Assembly: GCA_013399895.1 (NCBI GenBank)
Contig: VXBA01001334.1
Location: 540,811 to 604,810 of the forward strand
Length of the DNA stretch: 64,000 nucleotides
DNA from: Serilophus lunatus
Taxonomy: Eukaryota; Chordata; Aves; Passeriformes; Eurylaimidae
Direction of reading: 5' to 3'
Under the pieces are notes generated by a model. The model did not search any database, was not told the DNA's origin, and worked only from the letters and a program-made list of their open reading frames with translations. Below, one piece after another: positions 36,449-49,794 of the stretch (position 1 is the stretch's first letter; each line of letters opens with the position of its first letter). A program made the position numbers and the translations under genes.

Positions 36449-38469
36449 CATATATGCAATTCCCTTAAATATAATTCCTATATAAACCTGGTTCAGTAGG
36501 CTTCTGAGAAAAAAAGGCAAGGCAACCAGCAGTTTTTTTGTTTTTTCAATTCACTTGTCTAAGAGAAAGATGAATCTTCATTTCCAAACAGTAGTGCTAA
36601 AAAGATTAAAGTTGAAGGACTGAAACTGACACCCAAGAGAACCTTTTTTGAAGGCTATATCCATTAAATCATGTTATTTCAAGTAATTAAGCACAGACTC
36701 TCAAGATAGAAATCTTAGACTTCTTGTTTTCCATTGTAACAGGACAATCAGCTTAAGCATTGCTTGTATCAGGCAGGGAAACATTTCTATATGAGGAGGA
36801 ACAACTAGAAATGGACTTTCTGTACAGATGCTGTAGTATGAGTTGCCCTATACCACATGATGAGAGAATACTGAGCAAATACGTGGGCACCAAAAGCTGG
36901 TGGATGTATAACAGAGGAGGGTGAAGGTGACTAGAGGATTAGTTGCCTGGGAAATTGTGATTGTAACACATATTCAGTGGCTTTTGGTTGCCAGAGGCTT
37001 CTCTCTTAGGCGACATTAGCTATCTTTGATATGGGCGAAATTTATTGAGACAAGGGAAACCTTTCCATTTTTTTCATATTTTCTAGCAATTCATTTAGGT
37101 TTCTGTTACAACTGTCCAATGCTTCCATGTTGAAGGAGGCTGAGAGTTTGTGCACTGCCATATCCATTATTTTTCACTTTGTTGGTTGCTAAGCAGTCCC
37201 TTGTTGCTAAGTAGGGTATGAACACTTAATTTACTACATTCTTTTTTCTTGTACCAGATTTTAGAAATTGCAGATCCTGTTTAATCAATGTGTAAATGCA
37301 TGCTTTTGATGTATTTTTCCTAAGAGCAATATTTTGATCATTCTTAATGATACTTAATGAAGTCACCACATGATTTCTGATTGTACCTAATTGAAGCTTG
37401 TGACTTGCATTTCAATGCTATCATTTTACAGCTTTGTGTCTATCAGATGAAACTTTACAAGGACCCAAATAAATTAGGAAATATACTGACTTGCTGCATT
37501 TCTTGGAATTAAGTTGCTTGGAAAAATATATATAAATTTTCAAATTACTTGTAGGGCAAAAGTTGTCCTATTACAAATCTAAAGTAGAAGAGGTACAAGA
37601 AATTGAAATGGTTTATTATTGTGTATTGTTAGTTTACATAAAATGAACTAAAACTGTCAGACTAGTCAGAATAGATACTCCATAAAGCTATCAGAACACT
37701 TACTCACTATAATTTTAATGAAAGTACAATTTTTCATGCTAACAACAGATTGGCACTGTACAGGCACAAACATAGGACAGATACTGCTCCAAATCCCTTG
37801 TAAAACAAAATATAGATTCTACAAGTATTTATTATTAAGAAGCAGCAACATGAGGCCAGTAAAATCACCAGCTCTAGTTATCTGATAATTTTTTCAGGTC
37901 TTTATCAACTGATGAGTTGGGTGCCCATTTTGACAGTGATAACGAGGGCAGAAGAATATTGTTGGACTAATGGAGAAAATAAAAATCCTACAGACACCCC
38001 CATACAGACTTATAGAGATGGAAGAGTAAGGTCTTGGAAAAATCTTTCCACAGGAGAAGATATTCCAGTGGTCAGTTACAGAGCTGATTGTCACTCTCAA
38101 AAAAATTCAAATGGTACATGGCATTACTTTCAACTCTTCTGATTTGCACCTGCATCTAAGAGAGTCCTTGTGTGAATCTTTTTATAATTTACTGTCTACA
38201 AATAAGCCACAACAGTTGGTTTTCAGTGTGAATAAATATTTTGATGCCTACATCTCTCTATTCTGTTAGACATAAAAAGGTCCGCCATAGAACTCTTTCT
38301 CCTTACCATCATATCATCATTATTTCTACATTTTTTTGTTCATATTACTACTATTTGTTTTGTCTGGTTTGTTTTTCCTTCTCTCCTAAAATCAAGAAAG
38401 TTACTTAGTTAAAAAAGGTGTTTTACTTGAATTAGAAAAAAAAAAAAAAAAGTAAAAAAGGATAAATTC

Positions 38470-38525
38470 TTGATCAGGGAGGTTAGAACACTGTAGTCCC
38501 TTCCGAAATGACAGATTCTGTGAAG
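38470..38525 (+). mobile_element. Possible CR1 terminal relic
   Basis: The string 'tagtcccttccgaaatgaca' followed by gattctgtga resembles the CR1 3' terminus (gtcccttccaac, then attctgtga). No upstream CR1 sequence is recognisable. It is either an extremely truncated old copy or chance. Confidence 0.4.
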
Positions 38526-40327
38526 TGTTCAACTTAAGAAAGAAGAAAATAAATTAAAAAAATAAAATACATTTTAAGAGCTAATATGTCAGGATCATTT
38601 TGCAAGGTTTTAGGAGATAATCTTTGACAATGGAGTTTACAGGCTACCTGAGAAACCCTGAAGAATAAATAAATTGTCCTAAGTAAAGAAAAGTATTTTA
38701 AGGCTTTTTAATAAGGGTTCTGTCTGCTGTCTAAGAGAAAGCGGTAAAAAGAGAGCAGTTAAATATATAGGTGCTCTTAAATCTTATAAGTGACTTCTGA
38801 CTCATAGTACGAGTCAATGGAGTTTGCAGGTTACTTATGATCTAGCCATGTGGCAAATCTCAGCCTTGAATAACGCCTTATTTTAAGTGCTCTGGTGGCA
38901 GAATGAGTCAGAGCTCTTAGCTGGGTTGTGACAGGGTTGCTGCAAAGCATGGCGAAGGTTGACTTAAGAATATGGTATTCAAAAGGCATCAGAAGTCAAG
39001 AGGGGCTGCTGCTTTCTAATTTTAGAGTCAGAGCATACTTAGGTCAGCTTACTGAATCAGAAACTGGAACCTTGTTTCAAGAAATGTCTAGAAATACTTG
39101 TTTATTCAATTTCTAAGAATTTTGATTTTTTTTAATAGGACATTCACTAGCACTAATGGAAGAGATAGGAGATATATATGCCGGGCTTTATCCTAACCTA
39201 AAAATTCAAACGGGAATAGGTCCTTGTCCATACAGTTCCACCTCTGTTGCCATTGGCACAACGATTTGTAACCATTGCTGTGTTTTTATAGCAGTGGTTG
39301 TCTAGAAAGGTTTCTCGATCCCAGTGGATAAAAAACTATTAATGGACTAAATATAATTTATTCATGGTCATTTATTCTGATTTATTCAGTGTTAAAATTC
39401 CTTTAAATCAAGTAGCTGCTTTTCTTCTCCCCTCCTCTGTTCCATATCAGCTTTAATTGTGTCTGCTTCAACAAAAGAAATTCCTTCACTCTTCTCTCAG
39501 AAGATGGATGCTCCTTTCTTTCTGACCATCCCAGTAATACTGTCCCATGCTCAAGGTGTAGGATCAAATTAATTTTAAATTAATAAACACTATAAAGTGT
39601 AAAATTGGACATGAAGATCAGTTCAAGCAGTGAGGAGAAAATAAACAACTTCTTTGGTCTATTCATAGACATATGAGGTAAAAAACCAGTACTGAGTTGC
39701 TTTAAATTCACAGTGCACTTAATAATATTACTAGTTTTTAACATTGTCCCTGTCCTACAAAAAGAGCATTGTGCAACTCTAACACCAATGATTCTACATT
39801 AGTTTCCATTCACTCTCCTCCATATTACAGTCAAAACGAGGTGGGGAGGAGAGGGTGTGGGGAAAGATTGGGTTCCTCCCAGTACTATAATTTCAAACAT
39901 TTTCAAATAACTACCTAATCAGCTCCCTCCTTGTTTCAGATTGTCAAGCTTCTAAGCAAGCTATTACTCTTCCTTACAATACTAATGTTTCTTTCCAGAT
40001 ATACAGCATCAGCAAATCCTTGGATGATGTGAATCATTTGTTCTAAGACATGCATGGTGAGAATGTGAATAGAAGACTAAATTGTTTTCATTCTGCCCAT
40101 CAAAAAATCGAATTATTTTAAAAAAAAAAACAACACAAAAAACAAACAACAAAAAACCCGAGAAACAACAGAATGGGAAACAGAAGGAAATTCAAAATTA
40201 ATGTTACATATCTATATATTTTGTACTGTGCATCTATCAAAAGAGTTTGCAGGTCTTTCTGATGGGAAATAAGGAATTTAGTAGTAGACTAGAAAGACTT
40301 TTCATGCCTGATAGTGAAATATTTTCT

Positions 40328-40365
40328 GGGGTTTTTTTTTGTTTGTTTTTGGGGTTTTTTTCCCC
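40328..40365. repeat. G/T-rich tract with GGGG blocks
   Basis: Two GGGG blocks separated by T-rich spacers, followed by CCCC. There are too few G blocks for a four-tract quadruplex within the span. A second G/T-rich tract follows at 40505-40562. Confidence 0.7.
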
Positions 40366-41684
40366 TTCACTAGTGATTTTCACAGTTAAAAGATGGAACA
40401 TTGAAAAACAATGCAAATCTAAATCTTCTGAATCTTTGTGTCAAGTCTGTGGGGTGTCCCTGGGTAGCACTGAGAGAAAAGGAGTGAAGGGGAAGGGACA
40501 GTAGTGGTTTGGTGTTTTGTGGGGTTTGTTTTGATTTGTTTTGGTTTTTGGTTTGTTTTTTAAAGAACTGAAACATCCACGAGAAGCAAATCCATTTTGT
40601 ACATGAAGAAAGGTGAGGAATGGATGTTGAAGATGTGGTCTTTTACTCTATCCCCTGCCCCAGTCCTGGATATGTGGTACCAGGGCCAGGCAAATATTTC
40701 AGTCTTCCTGTTCATTAACTTACGAAGCTCCTTTAAAGATAGGAGTTCAGAATGTGCCAAATATATGCTAGGCTCGTAATGAAGACAAATGCCCACTTGA
40801 AGCTGAGTTCAGACTGTGGAATTCATTTTACTCTGGAATTTTTATTGCTGTGTAATTAGAGTGACATTTGGTCAGTCTTGTTAGATCTGGATTCAGACCA
40901 AGGTCTTAGAGGTGGAGCGCTAACAAAATGTCTCCTCTAAAGCTTATAGTTACTACGCTAATTGTTGTGCTACATTTAATGTCACTTGGCCTTGCATTAT
41001 TGTTATTGTTTCATGATTGACTCTATCTGGCTCTATCATTCCTTAGGAATTAGCTGAATTGTATGATACTCACAAGGATTTGTGCTTTGTCTGAAACAAG
41101 AGCATCACTGGGGTAGAAAGCTCCAAAACCAAACCCTCAAGACTATTACAAAATTATTATGATAACTGAAGAGGTTATACAGTTCTTTTACAACTGTAAT
41201 ATGGCAAAGAACTGGTTAGTTCACACTATTGATGTGAAGTAAAATTTCTTAATATTGATAGCTCTTAGTCTGATATCTCTGAATCTTGAATTAATTTATC
41301 CTACTTCTCTGGTCTCAGGCCATTGTGATATACGACATGGAAAAGATAAAAGAAACCACTTCAAATAAGGATTTAACTAATCAGATATAAGTTATAAACA
41401 ACTTTATCTGAACTACTCACTTACAAAACATCCCTGTGTAATCAATGGAGAGAAATAGCCACAGCTAAGCCAAAACTTCACTATTCTGAAGTAGTCACTA
41501 AAATAGATAATATGTGAGAATTCAGAGTAACTATTTCCAAAAGTGTTCTGATCAAGAAGATGAGCTGCAGATTTCTACACTGTAGACATATAAGGAAAGA
41601 TGAATCCTTCTCTAAACTTCTTTCCCAGATAATTTTCCAATAAACTTTGTCCTCTTTCACGAGTACTCCAGCAAAAAAGAATAT

Positions 41685-41720
41685 TGATGAACTGATGATT
41701 GATGATTGATTGATTGATGA
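41685..41720. repeat. Imperfect (ATTG)n / TGAT repeat
   Basis: A mixture of gatgaac, tgatgattgatgattg and attgattgatga steps. It is a short, interrupted tetranucleotide repeat. Confidence 0.7.
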
Positions 41721-44440
41721 CAATGACTTTTACAGAAGTAAACATATCTTGAAGCTTATTACATGCATTAAAAGCATGAATGTAATCAAAATCATTGAAA
41801 AACTCAGAGGGAGATAAAGGTGAGTGAATATACTGAGTAGGATCAGTTAATGCATTGCCTAACCAAATATACATGGCAAATAAAAAAAAAAAAAAAAAAG
41901 CTTTTTGGTTATTCAACCAGGTATATGAATCTTGACACCAGGATATATATGTGTCAATTTTTAATTACAGATTTGGTCTAAGGCCTTGGGCTAAGATAAA
42001 TAAACAAATACAAATTCTGTTACTATATGAAAGTCTGAAGTAAATTTTAAGTGTAAAAAGCCATACTAAAAAAAAAATAAATAAATCTACACAAAATACA
42101 AAGCACACACACAAAAAGTAAATACTTTTAGAACAATATATTGCTCAGTAAGATTCAGGTACAATATATTTTCTATGAAACTTTAAAAGCTGTATTTACT
42201 GTAAAGTTCTTTGCTCTGTCTATGTTTGTTCAAGCTCCCGTAAATACGAGGTTCACAATGAATGTTACGTTTGCTAAAGGCTAAATACAAGTATACTCGT
42301 AGTAATTTTAATACTCTGATTATATCCTGTCATTATCATTAGTAAAGCAGTACTTGATATGGCTTGTAAGATCTGATGTAAGGACAATGGATAGAAGTTT
42401 GGAAAAGAGAAAATTCCTCCTAACAAACTTCCCAGTTTTTATGGAGTGTCTCTGAGAAATTTCCCTAATTGATGAAAAGTATTAAGTATTTTAGTACTTT
42501 GTTTATTTGTTTTGTCTCAAGCATTTCCTTGAGACACGATCTAGAATTTAAATGTATCTATTTCTTTACAGTAAGAATAAGGAAAATCCAGAAAACGTTT
42601 GGAGAGATAACTAATAAATATAACTCATCAGATTAATTTCACTTCTTAAAAAAGAACAGATGGATGAAGCATCTAAATGAATGATGAGTGAAGCATCAAA
42701 ACACGCTAAAATTCCACCATTCAAATGGTTGTCAATAGGAATATGTACGTTTTAAATACACATATATAATTCATATCAAGTGGAGTTGCTCTAGACATTT
42801 GCCAGTATAACTAAATGAGTACCAAGTGTAAACACATATTTTTATAGCTCTTCTATTTCTTGTCTTTTTAAAAAATCAATTTATTTTTAATAAAATAATA
42901 AAGAAAATGGTTTCCATTACAAGAGTAGGGAAATGAATTCAATAACTTAACCTTTCCCTTCTCCTCACACAATCTTAAACTCATAAAAATGGTTAGGCAA
43001 TGCAGTTAAGGACCTTGCAGACTATTCAGAATATAAATAATCATATCTTGTACACATAAACAAGCAGATACATTGATTAATGCCCAACTCATGAATTAGA
43101 ACACACAACAGAAACAGAAATATTTAATTTTGCATTATGGAACATTATTAGGAACTATTTTGTAAAATACAAATGTGATACAGTCTCCTTAAAATGCATA
43201 ACTTTCACTTATGATCAATTCTTTCATTGACATGTTTCTTCTTTTACAAGGAGTTTTATGACGTGAAATTGATGACATGCAATATTTAAAAAGTATGGTT
43301 TGTCTATTGTATCTTTCAGTTAAGTGCGACTGAATGGTGGGATTTCTTTTGTGTTCTCTTTTACTATTTACATGCAGAAAATTCATACTATGGGCACTGG
43401 GAATTTGTTTAATGCTATTGCTTCTGAGTACAGCTCATGCTGAATATAAGAAAAAATGTTGGCTGATATATTCTGGGCTAAATTACCTTTCCAAACTGAG
43501 TAGTCTTGCACCTCTTTACTCCCTCCTTTACCTTTTCTCTTGCTAACAGGAAGAAAGAGGTTCTCTGCTTGTGAGAAAGACCTTTTCTTCTGCTTCCACC
43601 GAAGGCTTCAAGGAATTCTCAATCCACACTTTTAATCCACTGAAATTAGATCCTAGCAGGGTATAAATCCTTAGGTAACAAAAGAGCAACCCAAAAAGTT
43701 AACTTTCTAGCAACCCATAACCCTGGTGTAAGTTTAAACCAGAAGCTTCTGTGTTTTAGACCAAAGAAACGTGGGGAAGTGCACGACTGAGTATATCAGA
43801 CAGCTCAAGGTATTCCTCAAACGTTTGCCTCAACTCTCATCTTACTCTCTGATTTTGTTTATGCATGCTATGCATATTCCCCAAAGCACAGGGGAAGGAA
43901 CTACAAATGCAAACAGAATTTGGAATGCTATAAAGAATATGTTGCATGCCCTTGGAAACCTGATCAGTTGCAACTGGGTAAAATAAAATTGTATGATAAT
44001 ATTTTATAATATCAATGAAAAAACCTGGTATAAGTAGGAGTCTAGAAGTGCCAAACATAGAAATTTAGAATCCTACACCTCTAACAGGGGAACAGGTATC
44101 CTGCTTTACAAGAGTAAATAGGAAAATAAAGTCTTTATAATTGTAAAATGCTGAGTGAGGAAGTGACTCCTTACTGTACAGACTGCTTATCTGATAATCA
44201 TAGAAGAAAAGAACTTCATCTGGGAAGTTTTTTTTTCTGAAACACTTACAGAAACAGAAGTTTAAGTAGGAAGTTCCAAAGGCAATAGCATTAAGATAGA
44301 ATTGAATGAATTACAACAGAGCAAAATATATCCTTGCTATAATAACAGGCAACTAGCATGGTACCCCAAAGAAGACTCAGCTAACAGCAGTGATTCCTCT
44401 TTGAATATTTGCAATCTCCTTTACCAAAATGGAACAAGTT

Positions 44441-44468
44441 GAGAGGCACTAAGAGGAGAGGCACTAAG
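44441..44468. repeat. 15-bp tandem duplication at a CR1 edge
   Basis: gagaggcactaag occurs twice with a 15-bp period (starts 44441 and 44456), immediately left of the recognisable CR1 sequence. It may be a slippage event or part of a target-site rearrangement. Confidence 0.75.
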
Positions 44469-44470
44469 TT

Positions 44471-44897
44471 TGACTTAAGGCTTAAGCACATCTCCTGTGA
44501 AGACAGAGTGAGAGAGTTGAGGCTGCTCGGCTTGGAGAAGAGAAAGCTCCAGGGAGATCTCAGAGCCACCTCCAATGCATAAAGAGGCTCCAAGAGAGCT
44601 GGAGAGGGATTTTCCATAAGGGCGTATAGTGATAGGACAAACAAAAATGACCTTAAGCTGAAAGAGGGTGGGTTTAGGTCAGACATTAGGAAGACATTCT
44701 TCACGGTGTGAGTGGTGAGAGCCTGGCAGAGGTTGCCCAGATAATTTGCAGACCCCTCTCCTGAAAGTGTTCAAAACCAGGATGGGTGGGGCTTTGAGCT
44801 ATATGGACTAATGGGAGGTGTTTCTGCCCACAGCAGAGGTGGGGTGGAAGTAGATATCTTTAATGTTTCTTCCAAACCAAGCCATTCTATGATTTCT
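44471..44897 (+). mobile_element. CR1 LINE 3' end
   Basis: A + strand copy starting at the end of ORF2 (blocks 'agacagagtgagagagttga' and 'ggcttggagaagagaaagct'). It continues through the 3' UTR: 'ggtttaggtcagacattagg' near 44671, 'ttcttcacggtgtgagtggt', 'gtgttcaaaaccaggatggg'. It ends at ccattctatgatttc. It is diverged and noncoding. Confidence 0.95.
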
Positions 44898-45006
44898 TAC
44901 AAGTGTTCAATAGCTACAACAACAACAAAAAATCTCATTAGGCACTATTCTGTGCACCATGTGTCATTTCAATTGCAATCTCTATTTAGACTTTGTATGA
45001 AATAGT

Positions 45007-45086
45007 TCTTGCAAAATCTCAATTTAGAAAGAAGAAACTTCATGACTCTTGCAAAATCTCAATTTAGAAAGAAGAAACTTCATGAC
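45007..45086. repeat. 40-bp perfect tandem duplication
   Basis: Two adjacent identical 40-bp units begin near 45008 and 45048 (both start cttgcaaaatctcaatttag). The identity implies a recent event or one that is still variable between individuals. Confidence 0.93.
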
Positions 45087-46636
45087 CTCTCCTAGACCAA
45101 TAAGCAAGAATCCAGATTTGGAATAATCATACTCATCCGTACAACAGATACATTTCTTGAAGATTATTTTATCAAATGAATTAGCACAGGTAGTTATATG
45201 CTAGCAATAATTAGAACAAAACAAACCACAAAGCAAGAGAGAAAAAGCCAGCAATTATTTCCCCAAACTCTCAAACCCTTTGTTATTCTTCAGTATGCAG
45301 TTTCAGCCTCTTTTGTTTCCATTTTATTTGCTTTGATTTATAAGCGGTTTTATTATACAGATATTTAAAGAAATTAATGTTTAATGTTGTTTATACAATA
45401 ACTCATGGGTCTGATGCAAATTCTATTGAAATAAAAAGTGAATCTTTTCATTATTTCAGCTTGTATTGGATTAACCTTGAAATTCCCATGTGTGCATATA
45501 ATTTATTATTTGTTATTCTTTTGTGTGTGTGTGTTCATTATTTGTCATTCTTGTATATTATTGAATTTAAATCAGAAACTATACCCATACTATGTGACTT
45601 GTCTAATCTATTGCAGACACTATGACTAATCAACAGAAAATGATATGTGATTGTAATTTTTAGTTTTTGGAGTCTTCTTGAAGATAATGTTATTCTTAAA
45701 CAGAAACATAATTTTTTCAAGAAACGTGGTTTTTCTAATGGATATTTACAGTATTTTAGCCTGTTTTAAGGTTTAGTAACAGTAGTAGTAGTAATTTTGT
45801 CAAAATTTATGCCAAAGACATTTGTTGACACTACAACCAGTGAATGTTGATGAACTGAAAATTCAAAGGTGATTTCAGTTATTCATTTCTACACACAGAA
45901 AGAAAGAATGGAGAAGCATTTTCTCTTTTATTTAATTATTTCATTAAAAATATTTGCATTTAAATACTATGGAAGTAGGAATATATTTATTCTTTCAAGA
46001 AATCTGAAAGATCTGTTTTGAACCTTCATAATTGAAATATTGGCATTTTGCACACCCAGAAAACATAACAGATTGAGCTAGTGTAATCCCTTAGCACATT
46101 TTTATCTTGTTTAAAGGAACTTTGTGTTAAAAAACGTATGAGCACAAAGGGAAAGACAATCCTCATTCCTGAAAACACTCATTTCTATTTGAGACAATAG
46201 TGGGAAGAGATGGAAGAGGGTAATAGCAGTCTTAATCAGTACCCTAAGTTAGTGGTGTACAGAAAAATTAACATGGCCCTTAGTTATATAAACAACATAT
46301 GTAATAGTGATGAGAAAAATTAATATTCATGACGTATCCATACTTATATCAGAATTAAAATATGAAACATTAACAAATGGAATTTTTTATGTCCTAATCT
46401 GGTTTAAATGTAAGAAAAAATAAGAGAAACTTGATTTTTCAAAAAAACCCCAAAACCAACAACTTGAATGGTTTCATAAGTCTAATGAAAATTACTTTTT
46501 ATTATATCAAACTTCAATGTTTAATCTGAATTTACGTAGAAATTATGCACAATTTTCTTCAATTTTTTTGTTAAAAAACAAAAAAGAAAACAGTTTCAAG
46601 GCACTCTGATGCTTTTTATGCTTTCATTTTGTCTGT

Positions 46637-46695
46637 GAAATGAATCCTTTTGTTGCTTAGACGAAATGAATCCTTTTGTTGCTTAGACAAAATGA
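46637..46695. repeat. 26-bp perfect tandem duplication plus partial third
   Basis: The 26-bp unit gaaatgaatccttttgttgc (plus six bases) is repeated exactly at 46637 and 46663. A short, decayed start of a third unit follows at 46689-46695 (aaaatga). Confidence 0.93.
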
Positions 46696-47233
46696 TAGTT
46701 TCCTTCTGAGAGAGAAAATTAGCTTTTCTTAATTTCATTGTTTTGAGAAAGAAAAATGGAACTGCTAAGCACTGTCTGAAAAACCTAATTCCTAAATTAA
46801 AATTATTGTACTGCATACCCTATTGTAGTGCATATCTATTCCTCATAGGCTTTCAGTGGTGGTGGTTGAATATGTATCTCCTTTGATGTCAATGCATACA
46901 AAATGTCACTTTTTACAGTGTCATAAGATGGATCCCTAACCTGTAGTTTCGGGTCATAACGCTACCCCCTAAAAAATATGATTATGGAAAATTCACAGAT
47001 TAAAATACGTGCAGACTAAAATACACACCCTGCCTCATACCTTTTCAGCATCTCTATAAATACTTTGATTGTGATCAACAACTCAATGACATACCAAAAG
47101 CAGAATTTTTATGTCTTCTACACATCCAATGACTTTAGAGAAGATTTGCAGAAAAGAGGTTTGGAGTGAAAATGTCAAGATCTAGGACAATTCACATACA
47201 TATCCAGTAGTAATCATCCAATGTTCCATGGGG

Positions 47234-47283
47234 AAAAAAAAAATAAAAAAAATAAATAAAAAAATATATATATAAAAAAATAA
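47234..47283. repeat. A/T-rich low-complexity tract
   Basis: Runs of A broken by single T, followed by a short TA repeat and a further A run. Only A and T occur over about 50 nt. Confidence 0.85.
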
Positions 47284-47961
47284 TCTCATTGATTTAGATG
47301 CAGCACAGTCAGATTTATTTTACTATAGGAGCTATAACAAATATTTTATATTCTTTCCAAAATATCACAAATTTTTCAACACTCTATTTTTTCTTTGTTT
47401 AATTGTCTACAGTCAGTAAATTTGCAGTTTAGTGTCAAAAAATAAAACAGTCAGGAAAAAAGGGGGAAGAAAAAAGAGAACAGGATCTCTGCAAGAAATA
47501 TTTTATCCATATTATAGAGGGACCGTTAATTATGTCAAAAGAAAAATAATGTTTCTACTTTATATTGGCAAATAGACACGCAGATGAATTTGCTCCCTCT
47601 GACAATAGATGGTCCATAATTTGGGGATACATGCTTGAGTGCTCTTCATCGAACTCCTTTGAAGAACACGGATCAAGATTATCCTAAGAATTTATACCAC
47701 AGCAGAAAAACTGAGTAAGATTAACAACGCGGCTGCTCCAGGCTGTTTAGAAAAAAGGAAGAAAAAACAACTGTTCTGTGCAGACATTATAGATGTGTTT
47801 GGCATGGATCTAGTAAGTGCAAAGTGGTTAAGGGAGCAAATATATTGAATATGTCAAGATCAGGAAGAAAATTCTGGACTACTGCTCAGACTAGTAAAAT
47901 CTCTAAGGCAGATTTTTCTGGTCTTTGTGAGCATTTGTCTTCTCTAAATCCTAGAGTAGCA

Positions 47962-48030
47962 TAAAAAACAACAAAAAACAAACAAAAAAACCCCCAACAA
48001 ACAACACAAAAACCCCCACAAAACCCAAAA
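47962..48030. repeat. A/C-rich low-complexity tract
   Basis: Poly-A with single C steps grading into CCCCC blocks (aaacaaaaaaacccccaaca, then aaaaacccccacaaaaccca). It is the longest of the A/C-rich class in the window. Confidence 0.8.
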
Positions 48031-49794
48031 CATAAGACAATGGGTTTTTTTAGCCCCTAATTCCCTCTCTCTCTAGCAAAGATTTTACAAATACTAGACT
48101 ATTTTGCATGATATTCAATATTTTTTTTCTTCCTCTTCCCTGAAAACTGCACCTGATCCCACCTAAAACTTGAACAACATCAGTAGAGGTGTGAGCACAT
48201 AATTAAATACAGGGGAAAGAGTTGTTCTTTCCAGGAACTGAATTCCTCAAGTGACAAAGTTCAATTTATGATGCAATTAACTTTTTGTCTTATATTGTCC
48301 ACATGCATATAGATAAGTATATCTGTACATTCATGTATGGATCTATATGAATATGTTCATGCACATAGAGGTGAGGGGTTTTGGTGGTCAGCAGCAGGAT
48401 CCAGACAGAACTGGACTCCACACTTACTGTTTAAACTGGAAGACAGAAATAACAAGATAATTATCCTTACCCTGTGCTGCTTATGTAGCATGTGGCCGAC
48501 AGTTAAAATGTTGTTACTCAAAAAAATATATGTAGCAAACAATGTGCTTAAAATAAAGCCAGACCCTTTCTTCTGGCCTTTGTTTTTTTAAATTTAGTAA
48601 TTTAACATGTCATTCCCTTTATCAGCTCTTTGTTCTGCTGACTTATGAGGGAAACAGAAATTGGTGCAACAAATTTGCGCTTTTAACAGGTTTATTATTA
48701 CATTATTCCTTTATGGGATCTTCCACGTAATTGCACAAAATGATGTTATAAATTCCCACTGGAAATGGTTATTCCTCTGTAGCCTGATGTCCGATGTCTA
48801 GAGGACATGAGCAGTGCTTCTCCCTTGTCTGCTGTTAGCACACCCACACGTTCTTCTTGGAGTATTAGAGGGCAAAGCAAACAGGGGACAAGGACTAAAT
48901 AATCCAAATGGATAAAGGAAAAGAGAGAGAAAGGGAGAGAGAGTATTTGAAAATAAGCCAACAAGCACTTACAGCAAAACTAACTACCAGCAAAATATTT
49001 CGTTCACAACAAAGGTTGAATCAGAACCCTATTCCCCCAGCATATGAATTAGAAGAACAATTGTGTGATTATGATTAAAAAAAAGAGCATTACATTTTAT
49101 GTTCAGCTATAATTGGTATTTATGACAATTTATGTAAACAGTAATGAAGCCTATGTGATTTTTGCGGGGAAATTGCATTATGACACCAATGATCGTTACT
49201 GTTAATTTTCCTGAAGATGATGGCAATCAGCAGGCATAGTTTCATTGTAAATAGGTTAATTTAAAATTCAAACGCTGCTGGTATTTCAAAATGAGTTCAC
49301 ATTTGATTTCCGAAAGCTTTGGCCCTGGCTGTCAGGATGTCAGGGAAAAAATGCTTCATAAATGAAAGAAAGAGTGAGCAAATAAAAATGAGAGAGATAC
49401 TAAATAAGCTTTCTTCCAGAAATGTGTTTTCCCCTGCTAATTCAACCATGTTCCTAGGTGTAACATGTTCTGCCATGTTTCTACAAATCGTTTACACAAG
49501 TTCATGGTGAAAAGAAGGCTCACAGTGTCTACAAATCATGGACAAATCTAATAGTTTATCCAGTTATGATGGCTTTGCAAATGGTCAGTATAAAGGAATC
49601 CTCATCAGTGGGAGGAAGAGACATCACATTCCTTCGCATAGTACACCAAAACTCACATATCAGCATGTCCTGCCTCTCGGCAATGTATTTCAACACCTAA
49701 AAATACCCTATTTCTAAATATATCGTTATTTCTACCACTTAAATAGAAGGGTCTCATATACATAAATATAATCAAACTTCGAGCTCTGCTGTGT

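Larger units (their letters stand above)
35245..36923. repeat. Right copy of the 1679-bp duplicated block
   Basis: It matches 33369-35047 base for base at an offset of 1876, with A at 35839 where the left copy has G. Sequence beyond 36923 has no counterpart at the left copy because that copy stops at the gap. Likewise, sequence before 33369 has no counterpart here. Confidence 0.97.
36924..44470. other. 7.5-kb unique region, no gene seen
   Basis: AT-rich single-copy DNA. It holds A runs (38436-38452, 41881-41899), A/C- and G/T-rich tracts (40120-40170, 40328-40365, 40505-40562), an imperfect TGAT/ATTG repeat (about 41685-41720), and a possible CR1 terminal relic at 38470-38525. The longest frames (41575-41916, minus strand, 113 codons; 40247-40504) pass through homopolymers or low-complexity DNA and lack domains. 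Confidence 0.45.

Noticed and set aside
40328..40365. Possible G-quadruplex in GGGG-containing tract
   Set aside because: Only two GGGG blocks are present, fewer than the four needed.
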